Shown: positions 52,053-64,000 of the stretch, piece by piece
How positions within the stretch are numbered: position 1 is the first letter of the stretch
How the letters are laid out: each line of letters opens with the position of its first letter
From: Glandiceps talaboti
Lineage: Eukaryota; Hemichordata; Enteropneusta; Spengelidae
Length of the DNA stretch: 64,000 bases
Reading direction: 5' to 3'
NCBI RefSeq assembly: GCF_964340395.1
Contig: NC_135550.1
Location: forward strand, 2,512,501-2,576,500
The notes under the pieces: model-generated
What the model saw: the letters and a program-made list of their open reading frames with translations, nothing else
Database searches by the model: none
Told to the model about the DNA's origin: nothing
Position numbers and translations under genes: made by a program

Positions 52053-54150
52053 AAACTGTAAATACTAAGTTCTCAATATATCAAACAGGTTTAACTGTAT
52101 TTTCACTTTTAAATATACTATAGTTTAATAATAAAACAAAAACAAACACACAAACACACACACAAACAAACAAACACACAAACAAACACACACACAATAC
52201 ATGTGTACACACATTGCCATGTAATCAACAGACCTTGTTTGTCATACAATAGCAAAATATTATTTGTATGGAAATAGAATGTAAGAGTTTGAAAAAAGAC
52301 CAATTGGTTGATGTTAGTACAACTGCCATCTCAGTGTCACACTGGCAAGTTCTAAATGCCATGACCTTGTATGACCTTTGAAATAAGTGTGTCCCACAGG
52401 TACTTATTTTGCAAGTCATATAAAACTCACACCTAAAACTTATAATACCACTATGTATATCAACAAACTTTATGGATAGTTGAAACTGTGAAGAGTTTAC
52501 ACGGATATTAACAGTATTTGTTGTTTGTTTGTAGTTATCAAGTGTTTTGTTTGTCAGATGTTTTTAATAGGGGGATTTTGTGGATGTAAGTGTAGAATCA
52601 ATACATGGTGCAATATGCTGCTAACATATTGTTAGCAAATGTAACCATATTAGATTGACCCTTGACCTTGAGTTCACTTCAGGATCTACAGTTAACCATG
52701 TCTAGACAACAAAGAAGTAAATGTAAAACAGCAAATACTAACGAGACAGTGTTTGTCATACACATGTATCTTTCACCAGTGTTTGTCATACACATGTACT
52801 TTACCCAGTGTTAGTACTATTAAGACAGTGTTTGTCATACACATGTACTTTACCCAGTGTTAGTACTATTAAGACAGTGTTTGTCATACACATGTATCTT
52901 TCACCAGTGTTAATAAATTAAACACAAATAAAGACTCCCCCCCCCCATCCCATTCCCCCCCCCCCCCCCCAATGAAATCATGATCAAAAAAAGATCAAAA
53001 AGTAACTGTTAAATTACACATGTCTATGCAAAATATCTTTGGAAATCTTTTATGTCAGTTTGATGCTGAATATAACAGGTAAAGTTCATGAGGTGAAACT
53101 GTTGTTTATTTATGTTTTAATTTAAGAATGAAATGTAGAGTTGTGATGTTGTACAAATAGCCTTACAGCTAGGGATGTGAAATTTGGCAGTATGGACTCT
53201 AGGGAGTACACACACAAATTGTACAAGTCTAAACAGCACACTGTCTGGTGGGGATACTTTCATATTCAATGGTACTCAGCCACTTACTCAAAGTTATGTA
53301 CTTTTAATGAAGAGTGTACTGGAAGTCAGATATATGGAGCAAAGCTTAAATGAAATTGTAAAGTTTGCACTTATCCTGACATTGGATTTGATACTTGATA
53401 TAGAACAAAGCTTTTAGCACAATACCAAAACCATAAATATGAGGTAAGAGAACTCTCTTTGCAGGGATGAGAATAAAAACACAAATAATGACCTTTTTTG
53501 CTAAATTTAAACCAAACAATTACCATGCATGGTTACAAGTGAATTGATAAGAAATGACTACTTATGATAGAGACAATCCTGTCTGGTAAGTATAAGATAA
53601 AAACTCTGACTCAGTATGATAATAATACCTTGATGTTTAACAATAAAGGTGTCTCTATAATTTATAAACAATAAAAGAAAAAAAGGTCATTCACCTTCAA
53701 GTTACATATTTCATCAACTCACCTCAGCTGTGTATACAAGTCAGGTAATCTGGCCTGCCATACAGTTATGTAAGAAATGTGTGTCAACAAGCTGTGATTT
53801 ATTTGTTGTTGTCAAGTCTCTCTGGTAGCTGAGAGTATTTCATCTAGAATCTCTGTAGATTGGTGGTCTAGATGGATATGGAATGTACCTCCCCAAAGTT
53901 TACATTTTAATTAGAATCCAACAACAGGAAATGTTGCCAAGCAACCTTATAACACATTATAACCAGAAAGCATTGTAGAGTCCTAACTGGGATAAGTCCT
54001 GAGGGCTTGGGGCGGTGTTTTCTCTCTTCTGGTACTTCAAACTACTAGAGAGTCGGTCAGATGGAATATTATTCACACTTTATCCAAATCAATGTTTTGA
54101 TATTTTCTGAATGAAAAAAAAATTTAAAATTTGGTCCCAATTGCCTGTAC
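52053..54150. other. Sequence with simple repeats, no recognised gene
   Basis: It holds a (CA/CAAA)n stretch (52139-52197), three to four copies of a CAGTGTTTGTCATACACATG segment with 37- and 57-bp spacings (52746-52908), and C-runs (52937-52970). No exon in phase with the WDR27-like gene was found. Confidence 0.5.
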
Positions 54151-54310
54151 TATGTGTCTGTCTCTGTCTGCTGTCTGTCTGTCTCTGTCTCTCTGTCTGT
54201 CTCTGTTTCAGCTAGTCTGTCTGTCTCTCTGTCTGTCTCTCTGTTTCAGCTAGTCTGTCTGTCTGTCTGTCTCTGTCTGTCTTGGTCTGTCTCTCTGTCT
54301 CTCTTTGTAT
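54150..54310. repeat. Imperfect (CTGT/CTCT)n tract
   Basis: GTCTGTCTGTCTCTGTCTCT-type repeats with two internal copies of GTTTCAGCTAGTCTGTCTGT. They give a spurious SVS-rich frame. Confidence 0.85.
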
Positions 54311-54451
54311 GTTTGTATATGTCACTGTTCATCTACATTGTACATTTTTGACTTCTCAAGGATACTGCTGTTGATATGATATATACAAGTATGATATATT
54401 TTTAGTCATATTTGCACTAAATTATCTGATATCAACTAATATTGTTAGATA

Positions 54452-54850
54452 TTTTTAGTCCCTGCCGGACAAAGTCCAGGACAGGGAGTTATGGATTGGG
54501 TTCCATCCATCCGTCTGTCTGTCCATCCGTCCAGAGCCATTTCTTGGAGATGCCTGGACCAATTTTTTTCAAACTTGGTACAGGGGCAACATATTGTGGC
54601 ATACATATGCACGTCAATTTGTTTCATGATATGATCCAATATGGCCACCTAGCAGCGATTTTGTTTGCCAATTTTCCCAGTCCAAAGACATAACTCAGAC
54701 ATGCTTGAACAAATCTCATTCAAAGTTGGTATTAGGACAGTGTTCTATGACATACATGTGCATATCCATTTTCGTCATGATACAACCTAATATGGCTGCC
54801 TGGCAGCCATTTTGTTGGTGCAGTAAACCCAATCATAGCGGGGAGTATGT
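54452..54850 (+). mobile_element. Family B hairpin-ended repeat
   Basis: It opens ATTTTTAGTCCCTGCCGGAC with the nested hairpin closed by GTCCAGGACAGGGAG. CCATCCGTCTGTCTGTCCAT follows, then two body units with CTGGACCAATTTTTTTCAAA and ATATGGCCACCTAGCAGCGA / ATATGGCTGCCTGGCAGCCA. It is non-coding and shares its layout with families A, C, D and E. Confidence 0.65.
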
Positions 54851-54967
54851 CATTCTCAATGACTTGTTATGTTTAGTTTCTTTTCTACAATTAAATCACA
54901 GTGGTGGAAATGAAGATTACTTCAGTTTCTATGGCATAGGCAAATTTCTCCTTTGAATGGAAAATGA

Positions 54968-55006
54968 TAAGATTCAGTAGTGCTATAGGTGTCTGTCCAT
55001 CTGTCT

Positions 55007-55102
<96 letters not shown>

Positions 55103-55215
55103 ACAACTTAAACTCAAAAAGTCGCCAGACCAATTGCCATGGTATTTGGTGGGGACGTTACTTGTGGTGTCTAGTTGGGAAATTGTTAAAAGCAAAATGA
55201 TCACATCACAAGAGG
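54968..55215 (+). mobile_element. Family A repeat, 5' fragment with (TG)n
   Basis: It has GATTCAGTAGTGCTATAGGT, GTCTGTCCATCTGTCTGTG, (TG)n at about 55007-55100, GACCAATTGCCATGGTATTT and GTCTAGTTGGGAAATTGTTA, and is truncated after that. Confidence 0.78.
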
Positions 55216-55704
55216 GAGATCTGTGGAGACATTATTTTGAGCAAAATTTTTTTGCAGACCCCCACCCCATCCTTCATGGTCTCAACAATTTTTATGTCCC
55301 ATTCTACAAATGTATTGTAGTAAATAATTTTACTTTTTATTAGGTCAAATAAAAAAAATAGTGTGTTTCCGATATCCAAACCAACCCAAGTGTAAACTGC
55401 CAACCCTAAACATTTTTTTTTAAAAAGGTAAAATTATGACAATTTACTTCTATTTCCCTGTAGATTTTCTTGCCAAAGTATTTTTAGTTACTTTTTAAAT
55501 ATAACATTCAAGAGAAAAACTATACACCATTTCAGCCTATAACAGCACACAGTCTACATATTGTGTTTGTCTACTTCTGAATCATATCATTGTCTTAATT
55601 CTTTATACCTCATCAGCTGTTATGGAAGTATTGTGACCAGCAAGTATCTTGTCTTTGGGTCAAAGTAATTAAAAAAAAATGTTTCTGTGCCCACCCACTC
55701 ATCA
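55216..55704. other. Sequence before the 48-bp array, nothing recognised
   Basis: AT-rich DNA with several A/T homopolymers. Reading back from the array in its open frame, a TAA occurs at 55666-55668 with no ATG and no acceptor AG in between. Confidence 0.5.
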
Positions 55705-58391
55705 CTTACTGAGCAATCTCAATTAAATCTATCTAGCTATATTGCTAAGGAACTTACTGAGCAATCTCAATTAAATCTATCTAGCTATATTGCAAAGGAA
55801 CTTACTGAGCAATCTCAATTAAATCTATCTGGCTATATTGCTAAGGAACTTACTGAGCAATCTCAATTAAATCTATCTGGCTATATTGCAAAGGAACTTA
55901 CTGAGCAATCTCAATTAAATCTATCTGGCTATATTGCAAAGGAACTTACTGAGCAATCTCAATTAAATCTATCTAGCTATATTGCTAAGGAACTTACTGA
56001 GCAATCTCAATTAAATCTATCTGGCTATATTGCTAAGGAACTTACTGAGCAATCTCAATTAAATCTATCTGGCTATATTGCAAAGGAACTTACTGAGCAA
56101 TCTCAATTAAATCTATCTTGCTATATTGCAAAGGAACTTACTGAGCAATCTCAATTAAATCTATCTGGCTATATTGCTAAGGAACTTACTGAGCAATCTC
56201 AATTAAATCTATCTTGCTATATTGCAAAGGAACTTACTGAGCAATCTCAATTAAATCTATCTTGCTATATTGCAAAGGAACTTACTGAGCAATCTCAATT
56301 AAATCTATCTGGCTATATTGCAAAGGAACTTACTGAGCAATCTCAATTAAATCTATCTGGCTATATTGCTAAGGAACTTACTGAGCAATCTCAATTAAAT
56401 CTATCTGGCTATATTGCAAAGGAACTTACTGAGCAATCTCAATTAAATCTATCTTGCTATATTGCAAAGGAACTTACTGAGCAATCTCAATTAAATCTAT
56501 CTGGCTATATTGCTAAGGAACTTACTGAGCAATCTCAATTAAATCTATCTGGCTATATTGCTAAGGAACTTACTGAGCAATCTCAATTAAATCTATCTGG
56601 CTATATTGCAAAGGAACTTACTGAGCAATCTCAATTAAATCTATCTGGCTATATTGCTAAGGAACTTACTGAGCAATCTCAATTAAATCTATCTAGCTAT
56701 ATTGCAAAGGAACTTACTGAGCAATCTCAATTAAATCTATCTGGCTATATTGCTAAGGAACTTACTGAGCAATCTCAATTAAATCTATCTGGCTATATTG
56801 CAAAGGAACTTACTGAGCAATCTCAATTAAATCTATCTGGCTATATTGCAAAGGAACTTACTGAGCAATCTCAATTAAATCTATCTGGCTATATTGCAAA
56901 GGAACTTACTGAGCAATCTCAATTAAATCTATCTAGCTATATTGCAAAGGAACTTACTGAGCAATCTCAATTAAATCTATCTGGCTATATTGCAAAGGAA
57001 CTTACTGAGCAATCTCAATTAAATCTATCTGGCTATATTGCAAAGGAACTTACTGAGCAATCTCAATTAAATCTATCTGGCTATATTGCAAAGGAACTTA
57101 CTGAGCAATCTCAATTAAATCTATCTGGCTATATTGCAAAGGAACTTACTGAGCAATCTCAATTAAATCTATCTGGCTATATTGCAAAGGAACTTACTGA
57201 GCAATCTCAATTAAATCTATCTGGCTATATTGCAAAGGAACTTACTGAGCAATCTCAATTAAATCTATCTGGCTATATTGCAAAGGAACTTACTGAGCAA
57301 TCTCAATTAAATCTATCTGGCTATATTGCTAAGGAACTTACTGAGCAATCTCAATTAAATCTATCTGGCTATATTGCTAAGGAACTTACTGAGCAATCTC
57401 AATTAAATCTATCTAGCTATATTGCTAAGGAACTTACTGAGCAATCTCAATTAAATCTATCTAGCTATATTGCAAAGGAACTTACTGAGCAATCTCAATT
57501 AAATCTATCTAGCTATATTGCTAAGGAACTTACTGAGCAATCTCAATTAAATCTATCTAGCTATATTGCTAAGGAACTTACTGAGCAATCTCAATTAAAT
57601 CTATCTAGCTATATTGCTAAGGAACTTACTGAGCAATCTCAATTAAATCTATCTGGCTATATTGCAAAGGAACTTACTGAGCAATCTCAATTAAATCTAT
57701 CTAGCTATATTGCTAAGGAACTTACTGAGCAATCTCAATTAAATCTATCTAGCTATATTGCTAAGGAACTTACTGAGCAATCTCAATTAAATCTATCTAG
57801 CTATATTGCAAAGGAACTTACTGAGCAATCTCAATTAAATCTATCTAGCTATATTGCTAAGGAACTTACTGAGCAATCTCAATTAAATCTATCTGGCTAT
57901 ATTGCAAAGGAACTTACTGAGCAATCTCAATTAAATCTATCTAGCTATATTGCAAAGGAACTTACTGAGCAATCTCAATTAAATCTATCTGGCTATATTG
58001 CTAAGGAACTTACTGAGCAATCTCAATTAAATCTATCTTGCTATATTGCTAAGGAACTTACTGAGCAATCTCAATTAAATCTATCTAGCTATATTGCAAA
58101 GGAACTTACTGAGCAATCTCAATTAAATCTATCTTGCTATATTGCAAAGGAACTTACTGAGCAATCTCAATTAAATCTATCTGGCTATATTGCAAAGGAA
58201 CTTACTGAGCAATCTCAATTAAATCTATCTGGCTATATTGCTAAGGAACTTACTGAGCAATCTCAATTAAATCTATCTTGCTATATTGCAAAGGAACTTA
58301 CTGAGCAATCTCAATTAAATCTATCTGGCTATATTGCTAAGGAACTTACTGAGCAATCTCAATTAAATCTATCTTGCTATATTGCTAAGGA
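55705..58391. repeat. Minisatellite, 48-bp unit, 56 copies, open across its whole length
   Basis: Each unit encodes LTEQSQLNLS-[SGC]-YIAKE (16 residues). All copies are exactly 48 bp. Only two sites vary appreciably: the first base of one codon (AGC/GGC/TGC) and the third base of an Ala codon (GCT/GCA). The + frame is open from 55669 to a stop after 58479, adding a unique tail DLTHHFNHLNVVVQDMYSQL. There is no ATG at the start and no acceptor, so I annotate a repeat and not a gene. Near-perfect homogeneity points to recent expansion. Confidence 0.95.
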
Positions 58392-58482
58392 TCTTACTCA
58401 TCACTTCAACCACTTAAATGTTGTCGTACAGGATATGTACAGTCAGTTGTGTGACTATAGGAAAGTTTGGGATTATATATAA

Positions 58483-59026
58483 TTGTTTGGTTGTTTGTAA
58501 AATCCCATATTGTAGGTGTAATCACAAATGCATACAATAATTCTACAATTAGAAATATGAGAAACTCTACCCCAATTCTTGGTATTTCATGAATAGACAC
58601 TTCCTGGTTATGTCTTTCATTGATTTCTCTAAAGAAATGTTGTAAAATTTCCACTGATAAATCATGTATGCATTGTATAGGCCAAAATAGGTCCTGTTTA
58701 TTAACATGACTTAAGAGGTCACGTAGTCTAAAATATGGATAAAGTAGATGGCTTACAGGAAATCCTGACCGGCTACTTCACTTAAAAAAAAAAAGTTTGG
58801 AAAGTTGTGGGTGTAAATGTTGACTTTCTAGGTTCTGATGGTGCCTAGCACAGACCGATAATGAGAAAATAATTATTTTAAAATAGCATGACTTCCTTCT
58901 GTTTGTATGTGTACTACTTATAAAATGGGTTAAGCATATTTGATTTATGAATGACTCTTTGTACCTGTTTGTTTGTGTACTGTCTAGCCTTTTAGGGTAA
59001 TATTTGCTTCTATGCATTTAATATTT
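58483..59026. other. Sequence with no recognised gene
   Basis: Unique AT-rich DNA between the 48-bp array and the next hairpin-ended repeat. Nothing supportable. Confidence 0.45.
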
Positions 59027-59027
59027 G

Positions 59028-59690
59028 TTAGCCCTCCCTCCCCCTGGGGGAGGCTACTACAGTGGGCACTGTCTGTGTGTCCATCTGTAATACATCATTT
59101 CTCAGACATGCAATATCCAATTTCTTTCAAACCTGACAAAAAGTTGATATATCATGTGGATGTGGGACATATGAACTTCAATTTGCCTTGTGATATATGC
59201 AAATTTGAAAGCATGGCGGCCATATTTGTATTTAAAATATTTACTGCATAACTAAAAAACTACTACACAGACACTCCATTCATGTGTCTACCCACATATT
59301 AAGAGATGCAAGCTATCTTTGGAGACTTCAAATGGAAATTCATCTGTGTTGGTAAACCATAGTATTCAATTTGAAGTTTTGTTCCAAACATAACTTGAAA
59401 ATCTACCTGAAATTTTTGACTGCACACTTCAGTCTTTGTCAACAGATTGACCTGCTATTCAGTACACGTGACCTTGTGGACATGTGGGCTTTATTAGGCT
59501 CATGTGTCTGCAAGGTCACTTGTTCAAATTGAATACACATGTACTATCTTTGGAGACCTTGACCTTTGACCTTGACCTTCAGGGTCAATTATCAAAATCA
59601 AGCCAATTCCTGCCTTTCACAGATATATTAGTATTTACATATTGCCAATTTCATTTAAATCATGTTTACAAGTAATATTGAAGAAAAGAA
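59028..59690 (+). mobile_element. Family C hairpin-ended repeat
   Basis: It opens GTTAGCCCTCCCTCCCCCTG with GGGGGAGGCTA closing the stem, then CTGTCTGTGTGTCCATCTGT, a body with CAGACATGCAATATCCAATT and TTTCAAACCTGAC, and a nuclear-receptor-like TGACCTTTGACCT cluster at 59560-59587. The right edge is approximate. It is non-coding. Confidence 0.5.
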
Positions 59691-59706
59691 CTATGCACAA
59701 GCATTA

Positions 59707-60575
59707 TTTTTAGCTCCTGTATAAGAGCTGTTGTTGTGGCGATGTCTGTCTGTGCAGAAATTTTGTTCCACTGATATCTCAAAAAGTACTGACAGAAGCA
59801 AATGTTCTGCAATTTACTATGTGCCATTATCAGGCTGTAACTTAGTGCTGATTAGTGTTTGGTGGGAGTGGCTTGCATAATTCATATTAATTTGCATGAT
59901 TTTATAAATAGGGCTATATATGCATAACAGCTGCACCAAATTCATGAAACTTGCTACATCTACAGATCATACAAATATATGAAATAACTAAAAGATCTTA
60001 ACTTGTGTCAAGTTAATTAAGAGCTAATTTGCATAATTAATTAATGTTTGTAACTCAGGTTATGCATCCAGAATGGCTTTATCAAATTTGATGAAACTTG
60101 CCACAGATATTGATCATACAGAGATATGATAATTCTTAAAGAATTTAAGTGCTGTCAATTAATTATACATTTGCATAATTAATGAACTTTGGCAATTAGG
60201 GCCTATACCAAGAAAGACTACGTAATCCAAATTTGATGAAACTTGCCACAGATATTGATCATACGGAGATATGATGGTTCTTAATGACATTTAGTGGTGT
60301 CAGTTAATTGCTCATTTGCATAGTTAACAAACTTTGGCAATTAGGGCCTAGACCAAGAAAGACTTTACCAAATTTGATGAAACTTGCCATAGATATTGAT
60401 CATACACAGATATAAAAGTTCTTAATGAAATTTAGTGGTGTCAATTAATTGCTCATTTGCATAATTAATTAACGAACTTTGGCAATTAGGGCCTTTTCCA
60501 AGAAAGACTTCACCAAATTTAATGAAACTTGCTAAAGATATTGACCGAGCAAAGGTATGATGGTATCCATTCAAT
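59707..60575 (+). mobile_element. Family D hairpin-ended repeat with ~140-bp internal units
   Basis: It opens TTTTTAGCTCCTGTATAAGA with stem AGCTC/GAGCT, then GGCGATGTCTGTCTGTGCAG. Five internal units start around AAATTTGATGAAACTTGCCA (about 59937, 60088, 60230, 60368, 60511; spacing 138-151 bp) and include CAATTAATTGCTCATTTGCA and TTTGGCAATTAGGGCC. It is non-coding. Confidence 0.68.
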
Positions 60576-60967
60576 TGCTAATTTGCATATTTGATGAACT
60601 TTTGCAATATTAAGAGATATATAGCCAGGACTGTACTGAATTCAAGTGAAATTGCTATAGATATTGATTACACAAAGGTACAACAGTACAGAAAGACATT
60701 TCAAAGTCTCAGCAAGCACATTAACAACATTTCCCCACATACGGGAGCATTTTCAGTACACCTTTGGTTTTAACTTTTAGAAAGAATCTCTCACAAAATG
60801 AAAGGTGATATGTAATATATTTACATGTAAAACCCAAAGACTATCATACGTGCCCATAATTATATTAGAGTATTTAAATTTAATGTTTATAAATAATCCC
60901 ACATTATCATTGATAGTAATATAGATATATTACAGAATGTATTGAATGTTTCAAATTGATCTTAAGA
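60576..60967. other. Sequence with no recognised gene
   Basis: Unique AT-rich DNA. The 60-codon frame at 60591 shows no domain. Confidence 0.45.
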
Positions 60968-62421
60968 AATGTGGTCAGTGTATAACATGTAGACAGTACT
61001 TGCTAGAATGTGGTCAGTGTATAACATGTAGACAGTACTAAGCTAGAATGTGGTCAGTGTATAACATGTAGACAGTACTTGCTGGAATGTGGTCAGTGTA
61101 TAACATGTACAGTACTTGCTGGAATGTGGTCAGTGTATAACATGTAGACAGTACTTGCTGGAATGTGGTCAGTGTATAAAATGTAGACAGTACTTGCTGG
61201 AATGTGGTCAGTGTATAAAATGTAGACAGTACTTGCTGGAATGTGGTCAGTGTATAACATGTAGACAGTACTTGCTGGAATGTGGTCAGTGTATAACATG
61301 TACAGTACTTGCTGGAATGTGGTCAGTGTATAACATGTAGACAGTACTTGCTGGAATGTGGTCAGTGTATAACATGTAGACAGTACTTGCTGGAATGTGG
61401 TCAGTGTATAAAATGTAGACAGTACTAAGCTAGAATGTGGTCAGTGTATAACATGTAGACAGTACTTGCTGGAATGTGGTCAGTGTATAACATGTAGACA
61501 GTACTTGCTGGAATGTGGTCAGTGTATAACATGTAGACAGTACTAAGCTAGAATGTGGTCAGTGTATAACATGTAGACAGTACTAAGCTAGAATGTGGTC
61601 AGTGTATAACATGTAGACAGTACTTGCTGGAATGTGGTCAGTGTATAACATGTAGACAGTACTAAGCTAGAATGTGGTCAGTGTATAACATGTACAGTAC
61701 TTGCTGGAATGTGGTCAGTGTATAACATGTAGACAGTACTAAGCTAGAATGTGGTCAGTGTATAACATGTACAGTACTTGCTGGAATGTGGTCAGTGTAT
61801 AACATGTAGACAGTACTAAGCTAGAATGTGGTCAGTGTATAACATGTAGACAGTACTAAGCTAGAATGTGGTCAGTGTATAACATGTAGACAGTACTTGC
61901 TGGAATGTGGTCAGTGTATAACATGTAGACAGTACTTGCTGGAATGTGGTCAGTGTATAACATGTAGACAGTACTAAGCTAGAATGTGGTCAGTGTATAA
62001 CATGTAGACAGTACTTGCTGGAATGTGGTCAGTGTATAACATGTAGACAGTACTAAGCTAGAATGTGGTCAGTGTATAACATGTAGACAGTACTAAGCTA
62101 GAATGTGGTCAGTGTATAACATGTAGACAGTACTAAGCTAGAATGTGGTCAGTGTATAACATGTAGACAGTACTAAGCTAGAATGTGGTCAGTGTATAAC
62201 ATGTAGACAGTACTAAGCTAGAATGTGGTCAGTGTATAACATGTAGACAGTACTTGCTGGAATGTGGTCAGTGTATAACATGTAGACAGTACTTGCTGGA
62301 ATGTGGTCAGTGTATAACATGTAGACAGTACTAAGCTGGAATGTGGTCAGTGTATAACATGTAGACAGTACTAAGCTAGAATATGGTCAGTGTATAACAT
62401 GTAGACAGTACTTGCTGGAAT
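60968..62421. repeat. Minisatellite, 39/40-bp unit, ~37 copies
   Basis: The unit is AATGTGGTCAGTGTATAACA then TGTAGACAGTACTTGCTGG. Two interspersed types differ at the junction: ACTTGCTGG (39 bp) and ACTAAGCTAG (40 bp). A third type lacks AGAC (35 bp). Types alternate in short runs, more 40-bp units to the right. Confidence 0.97.
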
Positions 62422-62918
62422 GCTGCTCTAAAGAGGTGTAATATAGACTATAACCTTACTCAGTGAAGCGTTACAACTCTACAAACTGATCATGGATTCC
62501 ATTGTATAGTGTACACCTCTGCTCACTTTTCAGTCCCTTTGTTAGTTGTATTAGTTAAAAGCATGTGATATCTCATCAGCATATTATTGTACAATATGAT
62601 AAGTATCAGGTTGATTGACTTGATCCATGGCATAACAAAACTTTTACTGAAGCCAATATGTCTATCTCACCAACAAACATTCATCAATAACAAATATTCC
62701 CTTGTGGTATACCTTAAAGAGCTGACACCTGTTTTTTAGCCTAAATGTCCCTATATATTTGATCAGTCAAAATAAATCCAGTCCTAGGAGACAATTTCTT
62801 TTCTACCTAAGGTTTTGTAAACATTCCTGAAATGAACAATTATCTTATTTCACTCCTAAAAGTGCATAGAAATTTCAAACGAAATTTACGTTATTCCCAG
62901 TTCTATATTAAAGTGTTT
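62422..62918. other. Sequence with no recognised gene
   Basis: Unique AT-rich DNA between two arrays. Nothing supportable. Confidence 0.45.
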
Positions 62919-63050
62919 GTGAGCATGTTAACTATACAATTGGGAGTCCCTGTGAGCATGTTAACTATACAATTGGTAGTCCCTGTGAGCATGTTAACTA
63001 TACAATTGGTAGTCCCTGTGAGCATGTTAACTATACAATTGGTAGTCCCT
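62919..63050. repeat. Short minisatellite, 33-bp unit, 4 copies
   Basis: The unit is GTGAGCATGTTAACTATACA then ATTGGTAGTCCCT. The first copy has GGGAGT for GGTAGT and the other three are identical. This looks like an early stage of array growth. Confidence 0.95.
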
Positions 63051-64000
63051 GTTCTACATTTAAAGGTACTCAAAGTATTTTAAACTATACAGTAACAAAC
63101 AGTATTCATTTCTCTTAGATTTTTTTTATGTTTGAAATGAAGGAGACCACACACATGCATTATTCTTGAAGTCAAAAGTAGAGAGATTGTTTTGATGACT
63201 AATCAAAAGAAAGACCGTAAAGTGAGGTCATATGTGACTGTGACGCTGAAAGAACAAATATTTTGGCAATTGATGGTATTATATACTTCAGACCAGGTTT
63301 CTATTTGGTTTGGGATTTCAAAGTTGTTTTTAAGTGAAATTGTAGTCTATGTGTCTAGTAGTTATCTAGACTTGTAATTGTTAAAGATGTACTTTTGCAG
63401 CCACAAAGAATAGGATTGAAAGCTATCAGGGTGACCTTAAATGAAACTCACAAGTTAGCTTAGCTTGCAAAACGTACTGGTGATGATATCACTTTGTGAT
63501 TGATATGAATTGTATTCTTATTTTCAGCAGATCTGAATAGAATTAGAAAGTAATTTTCGTGATCCTCACATCTTTTAATTGATAAACAGAAATCACATCT
63601 TGGCATAGTTTCCAATTGCGTAACCATCAAAAGCTGCATTGAATTCAAGCATCACACACACCTAACTATTAATATTTTGTCCTCTTGTTTTCTAAACAAG
63701 ATTTAAAGGTGAAGTCTCTTTAACAAACTTACAAAGTCAAGCCAAACTGACCTACTGGGTGTGATGTGAACCAAATTGTCCAACAAGGTGTCATGTCTTA
63801 TGGTTTGTTGCATCAATCTAAAGTATTTCGTATGTGTTTCGTGCAACTCTAGAATGTATTAAATGCATTAAATGTATCAAATGCAAGCTCCTAAACCGTC
63901 TCCCATGTATTTCATGTATTTCATGCAACCTTAGAATGTAAAAATGTATTAAATGTAAAATAGTCAAGTACTGGCCATAGCTCCACATGTATAGTAAACT
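63051..64000. other. Right edge, no recognised gene
   Basis: AT-rich DNA with diverged short repeats of AATGTATTAAATG type at 63849-63957. No exon that would continue the WD40 gene was seen. Confidence 0.45.

Noticed and set aside
55687-58482. A 931-codon protein-coding gene
   Set aside because: Its start would be GTG, there is no ATG or acceptor in the open stretch, and the repeat is explained by a 48-bp minisatellite. It is kept as a finding, not as a CDS.

Overview
This is a eukaryotic, intron-rich, AT-leaning metazoan nuclear window. It has GT-AG introns, L2/CR1-like LINE remnants with a (TTGA)n tail, a tRNA-headed SINE, several families of non-autonomous repeats with hairpin ends, and very large minisatellite arrays. 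The repeat style looks like a marine invertebrate (non-vertebrate deuterostome or lophotrochozoan), but I cannot name the species from sequence alone.

The only host gene I can support is one + strand WD40-repeat gene that reads as WDR27. Seven internal coding exons (6904-6993, 14346-14524, 26582-26718, 27746-27843, 28968-29089, 41417-41514, 43917-44019) splice in perfect phase with consensus donors and acceptors into about 275 continuous codons. The 5' exons lie left of the window. The last exon or exons were not found and probably lie right of it. All other sequence up to 44 kb is intronic. The 20 kb after 44,019 is either the next WDR27 intron or intergenic.

Layout: 1-6737, a 15/17-bp array and a 46-bp array; 6904-7544, exon and 36-bp array; 8529-11343, copies of a hairpin-ended repeat (here called family A) with (TG)n tracts; 11336-14256, a second, unrelated 46-bp array; 14346-14524, exon; 15012-25724, a 33-bp array of about 325 copies; 25770-26540, repeat fragments; 26582-29089, three exons, a 53-bp array filling one intron, and a SINE; 29140-31427, a 34-bp array; 31794-32568, a transposon with 74-bp inverted ends; 33310-41355, a nested stack (family A repeat, split by an L2-like LINE, split by a 3.0-kb element, holding a 2.1-kb poly(G)-ended element), with a 52-bp minisatellite grown from the LINE's own reverse-transcriptase sequence; 41417-44019, two exons and a 37-bp array; 44.2-45.2 kb, two foldbacks and a CpG-richer patch; 46.3-52.1 kb, two near-complete family A copies in opposite orientation and a short LINE with a perfect 19-bp target duplication; 54.4-62.4 kb, further hairpin-ended repeats, a 48-bp array open for 931 codons, and a 39/40-bp array.

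By my tally, minisatellite arrays make up roughly 31 kb of the 64 kb. Almost all long open frames here are by-products of repeats whose unit length is a multiple of three, and are not genes. The most unusual points are the density of independent arrays inside one gene, the array born inside a LINE, a 24-bp duplication across a splice donor, and five repeat families that share one modular layout (T-tract, hairpin, GTCTGTC tract, then GACCAATT/TGAAATTTGG-type body).
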